64,000 bases of DNA from Liolophura sinensis (lineage: Eukaryota > Mollusca > Polyplacophora > Chitonida > Chitonidae), in NCBI RefSeq assembly GCF_032854445.1, contig NC_088302.1:1114001-1178000 (forward strand). Reading direction: 5' to 3'. Shown here piece after piece: positions 13,101 through 23,830 of this stretch (positions are counted from its first letter, which is position 1; every line of letters begins with the position of its first letter). The notes under the pieces are model-generated. The model saw only the letters and a list, made by a program, of their open reading frames with translations. It was not told the origin of the DNA and did no database searches. The translations under genes and the position numbers were made by a program.

Positions 13101-15560
13101 TCCACCTCAAACGCAGTGCCACATCATTTCAAATACACCAGTCGCACAGCCCTCCACCTCAAACGCAGTGCCACAACATTTCAAATACACGATAAGATAA
13201 ACACACGAAATGTACAGTGTAACACATGTTAAGGTATAGCTTAACAGTCCGAAGTGCCAGTGCCGTTGGAAATGCCGGGACAGAGATCAGATTCCATGCC
13301 TGGAAACTCAGAATCTGAAGTCTGGTCATGCAGAGATGTTAGTGGCATAAATTAGAAGACAAAAAATCGGAGACAATCAGTGAAGCTAATTCGGGTCATA
13401 TGACAAGATCAGAGTCGAAAAACCTCTGGTTACATTGTGACTCACTTGGGTACTCGGAGTCCATGACTCTAATCTGGTCATATGACTCAGTTTTCTGAGT
13501 CGAATTAGCTCCATTGACCAAAACTTTTCTCTCAGTGTATGTTCAAATCGATACTACAGTACACTTGCTTCTGTGTAGCTAGATTTATTTATTTATCTGA
13601 CTGTTGTAATACGCCGTGCTCAAGAATATTTCACTTATATTTATTTATTTATTTATTTGATTGGTGCTTTACGCCGTACTCAAGGGTATTTCACTTATAC
13701 GACGGCGGCCAGCATTATGGTGGAAGGACGTCACCCGCTCAACCGTGCCAGTGCAGCCGTCTGGATATCGGTTAGTGCAGTAAATCTAGGTTTTTGGAGG
13801 ATTTAAAGTTATTACCTTTCACAGAAGCCCTCACATAACATACTCTTTAAGTAGGTTATCGTCTTTATAATTAGGACCAGTAGCAAAATCTGGACACTTA
13901 CCCTTTAAACACTTTGAATACACCAGCCATGACACTCTCTCCACTCTCAATTAACACAAAGGTTCATCGAACCTTAAATCCGCTAATTTCTCAGTGGAAA
14001 TCGGAAAGATAATGCAGGAGAAACAAATTCACATTTTAGCCGAGGAGTGCAGTGTTGTATGTAGATACGAGGAGTGCAGTGTTGTATGTAGATACGAGGA
14101 GTGCAGTGTTGTATGTAGATACGAGGAGTGCAGTGTTGTATGTAGATACGAGGAGTGCAGTGTTGTATGTAGATACGAGGAGTGCAGTGTTGTATGTAGA
14201 TACGAGGAGTGCAGTGTTGTATGTAGATACGAGGAGTGCGGTGTTGTATGTAGATACGAGGAGTGCGGTGTTGTATGTAGATACGAGGAGTGCGGTGTTG
14301 TATGTAGATACGAGGAGTGCGGTGTTGTATGTAGATACGAGGAGTGCGGTGTTGTATGTAGATACGAGGAGTGCGGTGTTGTATGTAGATACGAGGAGTT
14401 CAGTGTTGTATGTAGATACGAGGACTGCAGTGTTGTATGTAGATACGAGGAGTGCAGTGTTGTATGTAGATACGAGGAGTGCAGTGTTGTATGTAGATAC
14501 GAGGAGTGCAGTGTTGTATGTAGATACGAGGAGTTCAGTGTTGTATGTAGATACGAGGAGTGCAGTGTTGTATGTAGATACGAGGAGTTCAGTGTTGTAT
14601 GTAGATACGAGGAGTTCAGTGTTGTATGTAGATACGAGGAGTTCAGTGTTGTATGTAGATACGAGGAGTTCAGTGTTGTATGTAGATACGAGGACTGCAG
14701 TGTTGTATGTAGATACGAGGACTGCAGTGTTGTATGTTGATATATACTTGGTGATTTTCCTCAAAACGGTTATGGCGTCAGTCTGTGTTGCTATGTCTTT
14801 CGCATGATCGGATAGATGGTACAGATATATTGTTCTTTCTGTACAGTTCAGAAAAAAATCCCTATCCGGTCTTTGTTGTCGGAACATAAATGGTTCACTG
14901 GCTGCAATTGGAAAATAAATAGATGTGATAATTGTTCGTGAAAGAGCAGAATAGCAGTTATCCTCGCTTAACACCTGTTTATTCCTTTGTAATGGTGAAC
15001 TTAAATATAGCAGGCGTTTAAGTATACTATCATATTGTCGTGTTCTTTCAGATGCCTGGAGAGTGGCAGCCAATGATGAGTACCAGAAAATGATGGAGAC
15101 CGGTAACACCGACATAGTCCTGTGCACGAGACAGAGCGACACCAACCGGCGAATGACGGCAGACGAGCTGAACGTCAGTCCAACGGCCCTACGCTCTACA
15201 CATTTTGAGAAAAATCTGGCGAACAAGAAGAAAGTAATTAAGATGTTGATCGTGGTGGTTCTGGAGTACTTCACGTGCTGGGCGCCTCTCTTCATCACGA
15301 ACACGTGGATAGCCATCGACCACGATGATGCCCGGATGAAGATGAGTCTGATGGCTAAATCTCTCATCCATCTACTCTCTTACGTCTCTTCCTGCTGTAA
15401 CCCTATCACGTATTGCTTCATGAACAGAAAGTTCCGCCAGGGGTTCCTCTCAGCCTTCCGCTCGTGCGGATTTAAAAGGACATTTAGAAAAAAGCGTAAT
15501 AGTAACGGGACATTCACCGCCGAGTATTGCTCAACACGGACATGCACAGGTAATTCATAA
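9752..15560 (+). CDS. Cholecystokinin/sulfakinin-receptor-like class A GPCR (3' part: two exons with intron)
   Basis: The product is a seven-helix plasma-membrane receptor, by homology a receptor for a CCK/gastrin/sulfakinin-type peptide. Two exons are visible. Exon A covers TM3 to TM5; exon B covers the end of loop 3, TM6, TM7 and the tail. Family marks are GVSVSV in TM3, ERY (the DRY position), PLKSRRWQTLSHAYR in loop 2 (very like CCK receptors), CWAP in TM6 and NPITY in TM7, followed by a helix-8 segment FMNRKFRQGF. The A-B junction is phase 1 on both sides, forming Asp. The start of exon A at Gly-Val-Ser-Val-Ser-Val, also phase 1, matches an intron position I recall in vertebrate CCK receptors. 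TM1, TM2 and the N-terminus are missing and probably lie left of the window. Orexin- or other neuropeptide-type receptors are less likely alternatives. Confidence 0.88.
11153..11690. repeat. Repeat cassette copy 1: left flank plus 52-bp array
   Basis: A left flank beginning near caatccataaccctggaatc leads into about six copies of a 52-bp unit (catttcaaatacaccagtcg and following; copies at 11472 and 11524 are 52 bp apart). The same left flank and array recur at 12857-13189. The frames that run through the array are artefacts. Confidence 0.85.
12027..12056 (+). repeat. G-run, potential G-quadruplex
   Basis: About 24 G in 30 bases, interrupted only by a T, a TTT and a C. It is in the GPCR intron on the transcribed (sense) strand, so it could fold in DNA or in the pre-mRNA. 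Confidence 0.85.
12636..12822. repeat. Repeat cassette: right-flank unit, first copy
   Basis: Starts near aagataaacacacgaaatgt and ends near ggcataaattagaa. A nearly identical stretch lies at 13190-13364. The order in the intron is left flank+array, spacer, right unit, left flank+array, right unit. Confidence 0.8.
12857..13364. repeat. Repeat cassette copy 2: left flank, short 52-bp array, right unit
   Basis: The left flank is almost the same as at 11160-11390 (both carry cagcttaacgagccatagtg). Only two to three 52-bp units follow, then the right unit. Copy-number difference between two near-identical cassettes shows recent array change. Confidence 0.85.
13582..13738 (-). mobile_element. tRNA-derived SINE, two nested 3' fragments
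   Basis: Two successive tail copies, each with taKgccgtRctcaagRRtat, are joined head to tail; the second continues through cggcggccagcattatggtg. Both are in minus orientation and lack the tRNA-like head. This suggests one truncated SINE inserted into another. Confidence 0.8.
14040..14745. repeat. Minisatellite, 27-bp unit, about 26 copies
   Basis: The unit is gaggagtgcagtgttgtatg plus tagatac. Spacing is 27 bp throughout and only a few positions vary (agtgc/agttc/actgc, gtgcag/gtgcgg). A block of variant units near 14240-14380 shows local homogenisation. Because 27 is a multiple of three and the unit lacks stops in several frames, long frames are open on both strands (EECSVVCRY on plus, ALLVSTYNT on minus). 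It lies inside the GPCR intron, so it is not read as coding. Confidence 0.93.
15052..15560 (+). CDS. GPCR exon B: TM6, TM7, C-terminal tail
   Basis: Entered after gtgttctttcag; the first two bases complete an Asp codon begun in exon A. The loop-3 part is polar and variable. TM6 starts after NKKKVIKM and carries FTCWAP; TM7 is SLIHLLSYVSSCCNPITY; helix 8 and a Cys (RSCGFKR) suit palmitoylation. The frame ends with TAA at 15558-15560. A possible donor (acag|gtaatt at 15550) lies ten bases before this stop, so a spliced alternative tail cannot be excluded. Confidence 0.9.
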
Positions 15561-17130
15561 GGGAGATAACTGTTTGGCCATTGCACTGTTCCCACTTCCA
15601 AACCATGTGGTAGTATAATCTGTACAAAAAGGGCCAGCGGTGTTAATTGTTTGCGCTCTGTGTCATTAATTCTTGCAGGAGCTAAACGATAAAAACTACA
15701 AAAGTACATAAAAGTACAGGTATTCAGGGAAAGTGGAACAGCGTCTCACTTCACTTAAGTGTAGTGTAGTGATACTGACTTCATTGCGGCACTATGTCGA
15801 TTTTTTTTTTTTTTTTTTGAAATGTAACTGTTTTCCACGTAACAGAGGACCTGGCACGGTAAGGCGTAGAAACGGCCCCGCGATAGGATGTAAAGCAAGT
15901 TTCAAAATTCCAACACAGTTCTGTAAATTTCCACACGAGGAGTAGAAAACACGATTGAATCAACTACGAAAGTTATCTGGTTATAAACGAGATGCTTAGT
16001 AATAACCTAGCGAAGATGTACTCCCTGTCAAAAACCCCAATCTTTAGTTCAAACGAGGCAATGTGTTTTTAATTTACGGTTTGAACATCAACGTTAACCA
16101 GAAAAATATCTTTACTGAAACTGCCATGTGTGTATCTTTTTGTTTCGTTTGGTTTTGGTTAACGTTTGTGTTCATATGAAAAGCATAAACTTTATAATGT
16201 GATTAATTTTGTTGTATTTTGGCAATTTTAAAAGCCGTATTTCTTCCATAGTCTCTCAGGCATCTTACACTGTGGACTAAGGAAGTCACTGCGGAAGATT
16301 CGAATCTTCGTGCTTCTTGTTTTTTTCCTTTTTTTTTTGGAAACGTTCTGTTTTTTTAGTAAAGATATAGGCCGCCTTGCATTAATTAAGTGTAACCATG
16401 AATGGATAGAGGTCAGTCAGAGGTATGTTAGCTATAGCAAAATCATACGTGAATCTTTCTTGAGAGCACGTGTGGTCCTCTAGGTATAATTAACATTAAC
16501 ATATGTTATACGTAGCGGAAGTATAAGGCTGAAAGTTAGATTTGTTATAGATTTGTTTTCTGGGATGGTGCTTGACTGCGCGCTCAAGAATTTTTCAGAA
16601 AGTTGTATTTCTGGTGTAGTGACTTTCCCGACTCTGCAGTGTCTAATACAGAAAAGAAGAATATTTCAGTTTGACTGGAGCAGGCTACCATTTTTTTCAT
16701 GTTATGACCTATACATCGCTTTGGTGCATGTTTGGGGCTTTGTAAGTCACATGCTTCCCAAATAACAAAGAAAAGTAAAACAGAACGGAAAACAGCAGCC
16801 TTACGAGTGTGTCACTAATAGCTATAGTCAATTTCGCTTTTTGAGATGCACAATTTCTTGCACTGGGCTGATTATGCAGCGTGTGAACGTTTATCACGTT
16901 GGCCACGGAGGCCCCCGACTCAAGTTACGGTCAATTTCCTTTGACTCGCAGACGGCTTTTACCACACAGCAATTCTCAAATACCTTATAAAATGACAGAT
17001 TTCTTGCGCGTCTGGTACATGCTGTACATACTTTCTCCGACCTCTTACATACTGTACATACCTTCTCTGGCCTCTCTACCTGTCACTTGAGCAATATGTA
17101 TAACCGGACTTTCACCTTTCACTTCACCTG
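15561..17130. other. 3' flank of the GPCR gene; no further gene seen
   Basis: Probably includes the 3' UTR. I saw no clear AATAAA close to the stop. It holds poly-T stretches (15801-15819, 16320-16340) and nothing else recognised. Confidence 0.45.
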
Positions 17131-17135
17131 TACCC

Positions 17136-17300
17136 CTCAGATGTGTTACACCCTCGTCAGATGTGTTACACCCTCGTCAGATGTGTTACACCCTCGTCAG
17201 ATGTGTTACACCCTCGTCAGATGTGTTATATACTCGTCATCTGTTGTCTACCTCCGCGACGTATGTTATACCCTCGTCACGTGTTTTGTATAGTCGCATG
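17136..17300. repeat. Short tandem repeat, 20-bp unit
   Basis: atgtgttacaccctcgtcag is repeated exactly at 17141, 17161, 17181 and 17201 and continues as degraded copies (ctcgtcatctg, ctcgtcacgtg) to about 17400. Confidence 0.9.
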
Positions 17301-17400
17301 TGTCATATACCCGGCACTAGTGTTGTACTCCCGTCAAGTGCGCTATACGCCCGCCACGTATGTTATATAGCAGCCAAGTGTATTATGCCCCCATGACCTG

Positions 17401-19560
17401 TATTATACACTATAAGTTATACTGGCGTGTTGAATGGTATACCTGATAAGTCGTCGAGACGATCAATATTTTCATGAACCCGAATGGCAAGTGGAAATAT
17501 TCGTCTTGAAAATATCAGGCCGTGTACCCCCACAAAATGCTGGTGAAACGAAAATATCAGGCAGTATACCGGCGCAAAACGCTGGTGAAACAGTGGAACT
17601 CTTTTGAAAATGATGGCAAAGAAAGTTATTGACTCGTACATTGTCAACCAGCATTACTATCGGCCGGAACGTGCGTCATTCACTCCGTAGTTATACATAA
17701 AAAGTCGCTATCGTTGGGGACTGTATTCCTCGCCTATTCGGCAAATGTGATAACTTATCCAAGGCGTAATGACCCTCGAATTTTCCCTGAATTGTGATAA
17801 ATTTCTGTGTTGTTCCTGTCACGAGTACTATATCGGTACCCAAAATGGCTCAGTAGAAAATATGTTAATCTGGCAGTTGTTGCACTCGTCACTATTTTCT
17901 CTTTTCCAGCTGTGTCATTTGTGAATCATCCTGTAAAGAGAGAAGACGGTCGGACATCCATGTCATCCATATGAGTGGTCGTCATCTTGCTTCTCTTTCA
18001 TCACCATCTCTTCATACATCGTGATTTCGGGATGTTTTCTAAAGACGACAGTTTCTACAAGCATACTACTGCTTTTGGAGAGCACATTTGACTATTTTCA
18101 ATAGACCATACAAGTTCAGCCCATATTAATGTGAGATGAACCAATAATCGCCACAGTATCCCACAATTATTGTCTCTAGCTGGTTTATATCCGGTCCTGT
18201 GTTGTGCAGCACGTGAAGAATTTATCCCTCACACCACAGCCGTTGTTGTTCATCTCGTGTCTCATAATCTTTTTCAAAAGACCAACTTCTCACTAATCCT
18301 ATATGTGCTTTGTTTGTAACAACTTGATCCATATTTCTTCATGACACCAGACAAAGTCCGTGATAACATGGTCATCAACAGTGCAGCACTTCAACCAGTG
18401 ACGTGTTCACAAAACTGAGAAGATACATCAATTTTTCCATGTCTCTTCCATGTGGTTCTGGAATTCTGTTCATCTCGGATGTCGATGTGGTTTTGGGAAG
18501 GTACAATAGCCTAACTTTCTATGTCTGATTTTGATGTGGTGTCTGAGAAAGTAGAGCAACTATTCATCTCGGGTTTTCAAGTACTCCTCAAAACAGTTTC
18601 TGTGGAAGCACTGAAGTTTTTTATTAACTTATCGACCTACATATATGTGTGCTTTGATCACACGCAGTTAAAACAATTATGCTGTTTCTTGATATTAAAG
18701 TTTAGTCTTTTTCTGCTTTTTTACTTGAGGATGTATTAATATATTTAAAGGAGAAGAAAACTTAAAAACATGACATTATAGGCTGAAAATAGCACATTTT
18801 TTTTCTATCTGGTGGTGCCTGCTGCATCATTTTGCGATTTTTCCTCGCCATACACGTAAAGCCTGAAAACGGCAAAGCTGACATAAATCGCTGAGTCCAT
18901 CGCGTCCTCCATATTTAACATCCTGTAATTTATGCTGGGGTGTGCTGCCTCTCAGCCATTGAGTGTAGTTAAAACTGCTGGCTTGTTCGTGTAAACTCGG
19001 AACCTACGTCCAACTTTCCGGTTTCTCGATCGTCAAGCGGAAAACGAACTGCACTGTTTGCTACCTTCTGGGAAGAAGAGTTCCACGGGAAGTGTACGAA
19101 CTGCACGTCGGCGGTTTCCGACAGCAATTCTCCTCCTAACACAGAAGACTTCAGGACTAGTTCTTAGGCAAAATGGAGTCGCCCACAGCGGATTTTAGCG
19201 CTGGCTTTATTTATAATTTATCAACGTACATATTAGAATTTTATTTATGGCATGCACCTGCGAGGAAATGCAAACTCTTTTCATTGGTATTTGATTGATA
19301 TTTAAATTTTCTTCTCCTTTAAATGTGACCAAGTGTTTTTTTGTCCTGCGTCATTCAACAAAAAAGTCGTGGAAGAATTTGTTCTTCCTGCTTTATGCAT
19401 GTATCGGTTATCCTAGAGTGAAATTTGGTTTATTTAAAACCCAGGGTTTGTTTTTGTGTCACACTGGAAGCTGATGTGTCACACAAGATGTCTTATTGTG
19501 CATTGTTTTAATGTTACGTTGGCGTTTGCTATACAGACAGGTCTTTACTGCATTGTACTG
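17401..19560. other. About 2.1 kb without recognised features
   Basis: Short frames only; none shows a domain. AT-rich. Confidence 0.45.
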
Positions 19561-19569
19561 AAGCGTAAT

Positions 19570-19760
19570 AGATCGTAGTGTCACACAGAACGTTTGCTGT
19601 GACACACAGACGTTTGCTGTGTCATGCAGGCGTTTGTTTTGTTGTGCAAGCGTTTGTTGTGTCACGCAAGCGTTTGTTGTGCCATGTGTGCGTTTACTGT
19701 ATCACACATTGTCAAGCCGCTGTTTGCTGATTAAGGCAAGTATTTGCTGCGTTCCACAGT
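19570..19760. repeat. Degenerate tandem repeat, about 22-bp unit
   Basis: Variants of gtgtcacgcaagcgtttgtt recur about seven times with substitutions. Weakly conserved compared with the neighbouring arrays. Confidence 0.65.
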
Positions 19761-19919
19761 ACCTTTTCTATTCCACGCAGGGTGTTGGCTGTATGAATAA
19801 AAGGATTATTGCCGCCCTTTGAAGAAGTGTATACCTATTAAAATTTACATATATCTAACAATTAGAAGATTTTGCAGTGTTTTCTTTTTTCACATGACTG
19901 TGCCGTATGTGTTTCCTTG

Positions 19920-21212
19920 GTTCAGATGTGCGTCCGGCAGTTCTGATGTAACATTACAGTTCTGACGTGTGTCTGGCAGTTCTGATGTAACATTACGGTT
20001 CAGATGTGTGTCTGGCAGTTATGATGTAACATTAAGGTTCTGCTGTGCGTCTGGCATTTCTGATGTAACATTACAGTTCTGACGTGTGTCTGGCAGTTCT
20101 GATGTAACATTACGGTTCAGATGTGTGTCTGGCAGCTATGATGTAACATTACGGTTCTGCTGTGCGTCTGGCATTTCTGATGTATCATTACAGTTCTGAC
20201 GTGTGTCTGGCAGTTATGATGTAACATTACGGTTCAGATGTGTGTCTGGCAGTTCTGATGTAACATTAAGGTTCTGCTGTGCGTCTGGCATTTCTGATGT
20301 AACATTACCGTTCTGATGTGTGTCTGGCAGTTCTGATGTAACATTACGGCTCTGACGTGCGTCTGGCAGTTCTGATGTAACATTACAGTTCTGATGTGTG
20401 TCTGGCAGTTATGATATAACATTACAGTTCAGATGTGTGTCTGGCAGTTCTGATGTAACATTACGGTTCTGCTGTGCGTCTGGCATTTCTGATGTAACAT
20501 TACCGTTCTGATGTGTGTCTGGCAGTTCTGATGTAACATTACGGTTCAGATGTGCGTCCGGCAGTTATGATGTAACATTACGGTTCAGATGTGTGTCTGG
20601 CAGTTATGATGTAACATTAAGGTTCTGCTGTGCGTCTGGCATTTCTGATGTTACATTACGGTTCTGATGTGCGGCTGGCAGTTCTGATGTAACACTACGA
20701 TGTAACATTACGGCTCTGATATGCGTCCGGCAGTTTTGATGTAACATTACGGTTCTGGTGTGCGTCTGGCAGTTCTGATGTGCGTCCGGCAGTTCTGATG
20801 TAACATTACGGTTCTGATATGTGTCTGGCAGTTCTGATGTAACATTCCGGTTCTGATGTAACTCTGGCTGTTCTGATGTAACATTACGATTTTTATGTGT
20901 CTCCGGCATTACGGTTCTGACGTGCGTCTGGCAGTTCTCATGTAATATTACAGTTCTGACGTGTGTCTGGCAGTTCTGATGTAACATTACGGTTCAGATG
21001 TGTGTCTGGCAGTTATGATGTAACATTAAGGTTCTGCTGTGCGTCTGGCATTTCTGATGTAACATTACGGTTCAGATGTGCGTCTGGCAGTTCTGATGTA
21101 ACATTACGGTTCAGATGTGTGTCTGGCAGTTCTGACGTAACATTACGGTTCTGATGTGTGTCTGGCAGTTCTGATGTAACATTACGGTTCTGATGTGCGC
21201 CTGGCAGTTCGG
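19920..21212. repeat. Minisatellite, 39-bp unit, about 33 copies
   Basis: The unit is gtctggcagttctgatgtaa plus cattacggttcagatgtgt. Units alternate between variants (ttctgctgtgcgtctggcat versus ttcagatgtgtgtctggcag), giving local three-unit super-repeats. Some units are truncated near 20690-20790. Thirty-nine is a multiple of three, so frames such as 20604-20987 on minus stay open without being genes. Confidence 0.93.
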
Positions 21213-21920
21213 TTGGTTAGTTAAAGAGTCACATCTCGTCCAAATGCTTTAGTAAATACCTTGACGCGACTAACCAAACAGTCTTATGCACAGCCATGCT
21301 CCGAGAAAGCCCTCATTCATAATAAGTTAGGCTTACACAATGATTAAGTTCCCATATAAGTTTAACTTGATGGGAGAAATGTTTAGTATTTATTTACCAT
21401 ATCTGAGCTGCGTATTTCAATTTCTCTTGTTCATAACTATTGACTCGTTGACTTGAGTATGTTGAAGAAATTCAAATATAAGTCGTGATAACAGTTATAA
21501 ATGGTGTGTGGTTGAACTTAACTGACAAAGTGCGACAGTATCGTCAAATGTGAATGTATCTGGCCATGGCGATGATTGAACTGTGGGTGCGGGAAGGCTG
21601 GTGCAATCTATAACCGTTAACAGACGTCGTCACCATGGTGACTGGCGACAGCTAATGTCCTCATCAGGGTAAATCCCTGTACGTTACAACATAAACAAAG
21701 GGGATTTAGTTAACGAGTCGCTGAAGCGAGATGAAGCCATTGACATAAGGGCCAAACAAAGTCAGACGGATGGAGCATTGGTCACGGTAATATAATCAAG
21801 ACAATTTGATACATATTAGGAGTAGAGTATCACCTGACGCTACTCGGAATCGGCAGCTTGTCAGGGTAATTGTAAAGGACGATTCGTCAGAAAACTAACG
21901 TCACATAGCTTTTTGTCCAC
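21213..21920. other. Spacer between two large arrays
   Basis: No gene recognised. Confidence 0.45.
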
Positions 21921-21929
21921 TTGAAATAA

Positions 21930-23530
21930 GTCGTCTGTACTGTATGACCTAGCTTAGAGAAGTGTTATACGGATACACTATCAACAGAACAGACGTAACC
22001 CTCTACAGTGGGACTTAGCTTAGGTAAGTGTCATACGGATACGCTATCAGCAGAAAAGACGTAAAATTGTACTGTGTGACTTAGTTTAGGTAAGTGTCAT
22101 ACGGATACACAATCAGCAGAATAGACGTTATCCTGTTCTGTGACTTAGCTTGGGTAAGTGTCATGTGGATACACTGTCAGAAGGACAGAAGTAATCCTGC
22201 ACAGTGTGACGTAGCTTAGGTAAGTGTCAGATGGATACACAATCAGCAGAATAGACGTTATCCTGTTCTGTGACTTAGCTTGGGTAAGTGTCATGAGGAT
22301 ACACTGTCAGAAGGACAGAAGTAATCCTGCACAGTATGACGTAGCTTAGGTAAGTGTCATACGGATACACAATCAGCAGAATAGACGTTATCCTGTTCTG
22401 TGGCTTAGCTTGGGCAAGTGTCATGTGGATACACTGTCAGAAGGACAGAAGTAATCCTGCACAGTGTGACGTAGCATAGGTAAGTGTCAGATGGATACAC
22501 AATCAGCAGAATAGACGTTATCCTGTTCTGTGACTTAGCTTGGGTAAGTGTCATGTGGATACACTGTCAGAAGGACAGAAGTAATCCTGCACAGTGTGAC
22601 GTAGCTTAGGTAAGTGTCAGATGGATACACAATCAGCAGAATAGACGTTATCCTGTTCTGTGACTTAGCTTGGGCAAGTGTCATGTGGATACACTGTCAG
22701 AAGGACAGAAGTAATCCTGCACAGTGTGACGTAGCTTAGGTAAGTGTCAGATGGATACACAATCAGCAGAATAGACGTTATCCTGTTCTGTGACTTAGCT
22801 TGGGTAAGTGTCATGTGGATACACTGTCAGAAGGACAGACGTAATCCTGCACAGTGTGACGTAGCTTAGGTAAGTGTCATATGGATACACAATCAGCAGA
22901 ATAGACGTTATCCTGTTCTGTGACTTAGCTTGGGTAAGTGTCATGTGGATACACTGTCAGAAGGACAGAAGTAATCCTGCACAGTGTGACGTAGCTTAGG
23001 TAAGTGTCAGTACATTTATTCCTTACACTATCAACAGAATAGACGTTATCCTGTTCTGTGACATAGCTTGGGTAAGTGTCATGTGGATACACTGTCAGAA
23101 GGACAGAAGTAATCCTGCACAGTGTGACGTAGCTTAGGTAAGTGTCAGATGGATACACAATCAGCAGAATAGACGTTATCCTGTTCTGTGACTTAGCTTG
23201 GGTAAGTGTCATGTGGATACACTGTCAGAAGGACAGACGTAATCCTGCACAGTATGACGTAGCTTAGGTAAGTGTCAGATGGATACACAATCAGCAGAAT
23301 AGACGTTATCCTGTTCTGTGACTTAGCTTGGGTAAATGTCATGTGGATACACTGTCAGAAGGACAGAAGTAATCCTGCACAGTATGACGTAGCTTAGGTA
23401 AGTGTCAGATGGATACACAATCAGCAGAATAGACGTTATCCTGTTCTGTGACTTAGCTTGGGTAAGTGTCATGTGGATACACTGTCAGAAGGACAGGCCT
23501 AATCCTCTCCTGTGTGACTTAGCCTATCAT
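21930..23530. repeat. Higher-order satellite-like array, 130-bp unit made of two diverged halves
   Basis: atagacgtta recurs at 22121, 22251, 22381 and 22511, exactly 130 bp apart, for about 12 copies. Each 130-bp unit contains two related halves of about 65 bp, each with gacttagcttgggtaagtgt or gacgtagcttaggtaagtgt. The left end (21950-22120) is older and less regular. One unit near 23010 carries a short replacement (agtacatttattccttac). That string also occurs at 24407-24424. Confidence 0.92.
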
Positions 23531-23544
23531 TTAGAATGAGTCAC

Positions 23545-23830
23545 TATGGAGATATTTATTTATTTAATTTATTTGATTGGTACTTTACACCGTACTCAAG
23601 AATAATACTTATACAACGGCATTAGTCGTAAGGAAGAAACCGGGCAGAGCCCGGGGGAAACCAACGACCATGACCAGCTTTCTGAAAGACCTTCCCACGT
23701 GGGGCCGGAGAGGAAGCCAGCATGAGCTGGACTTGAACTCAAAGCGACCGCATTACTGAGAGGCTTCTATGTCATTACGCTGCGCTAGAGGTTTAACCAA
23801 TTGAGCCACGGAGGCCCCGGTATGGAGATA
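23545..23830 (-). mobile_element. Full-length tRNA-derived SINE with 10-bp target-site duplication
   Basis: The element (23555-23820) is on the minus strand. Read on that strand, it begins ggggcctccgtggctcaatt, with an A-box-like tggctcaattgg, then a B-box-like gagttcaagtcc. Next comes a core (cggtttcttcc region), then the tail cggtgtaaagtaccaatcaa and an (AAAT)n-type end. tatggagata flanks it on both sides (23545-23554 and 23821-23830). It sits against the right edge of the 130-bp array. Polymerase III promoter boxes are inferred from sequence. Confidence 0.88.

Larger units (their letters stand above)
10121..15051 (+). other. 4.9-kb intron of the GPCR gene
   Basis: Begins gtaaga and ends ttctttcag. 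It contains the two-copy cassette with a 52-bp array, a G-run, SINE remnants and the 27-bp array. Segments 10165-11150 and 11700-12630 hold no other recognised feature. Confidence 0.85.

Noticed and set aside
14036-15367. 443-aa minus-strand open frame with nonapeptide repeats
   Set aside because: It crosses the 27-bp minisatellite and the antisense of the GPCR last exon. The repeat lacks stops by construction, and the rest is antisense to well-supported coding sequence.
16895-16915. gccacggaggccccc, like the 5' end of the SINE head
   Set aside because: Only about 15 bases match and nothing of the rest of the SINE follows in either direction.
20604-20987. 127-aa minus-strand frame with QNCQTH repeats
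   Set aside because: Artefact of the 39-bp array.
21930-23530. CRISPR-like regular repeats
   Set aside because: Here and in the other arrays the whole unit is repeated without unique spacers, and the sequence is eukaryotic.
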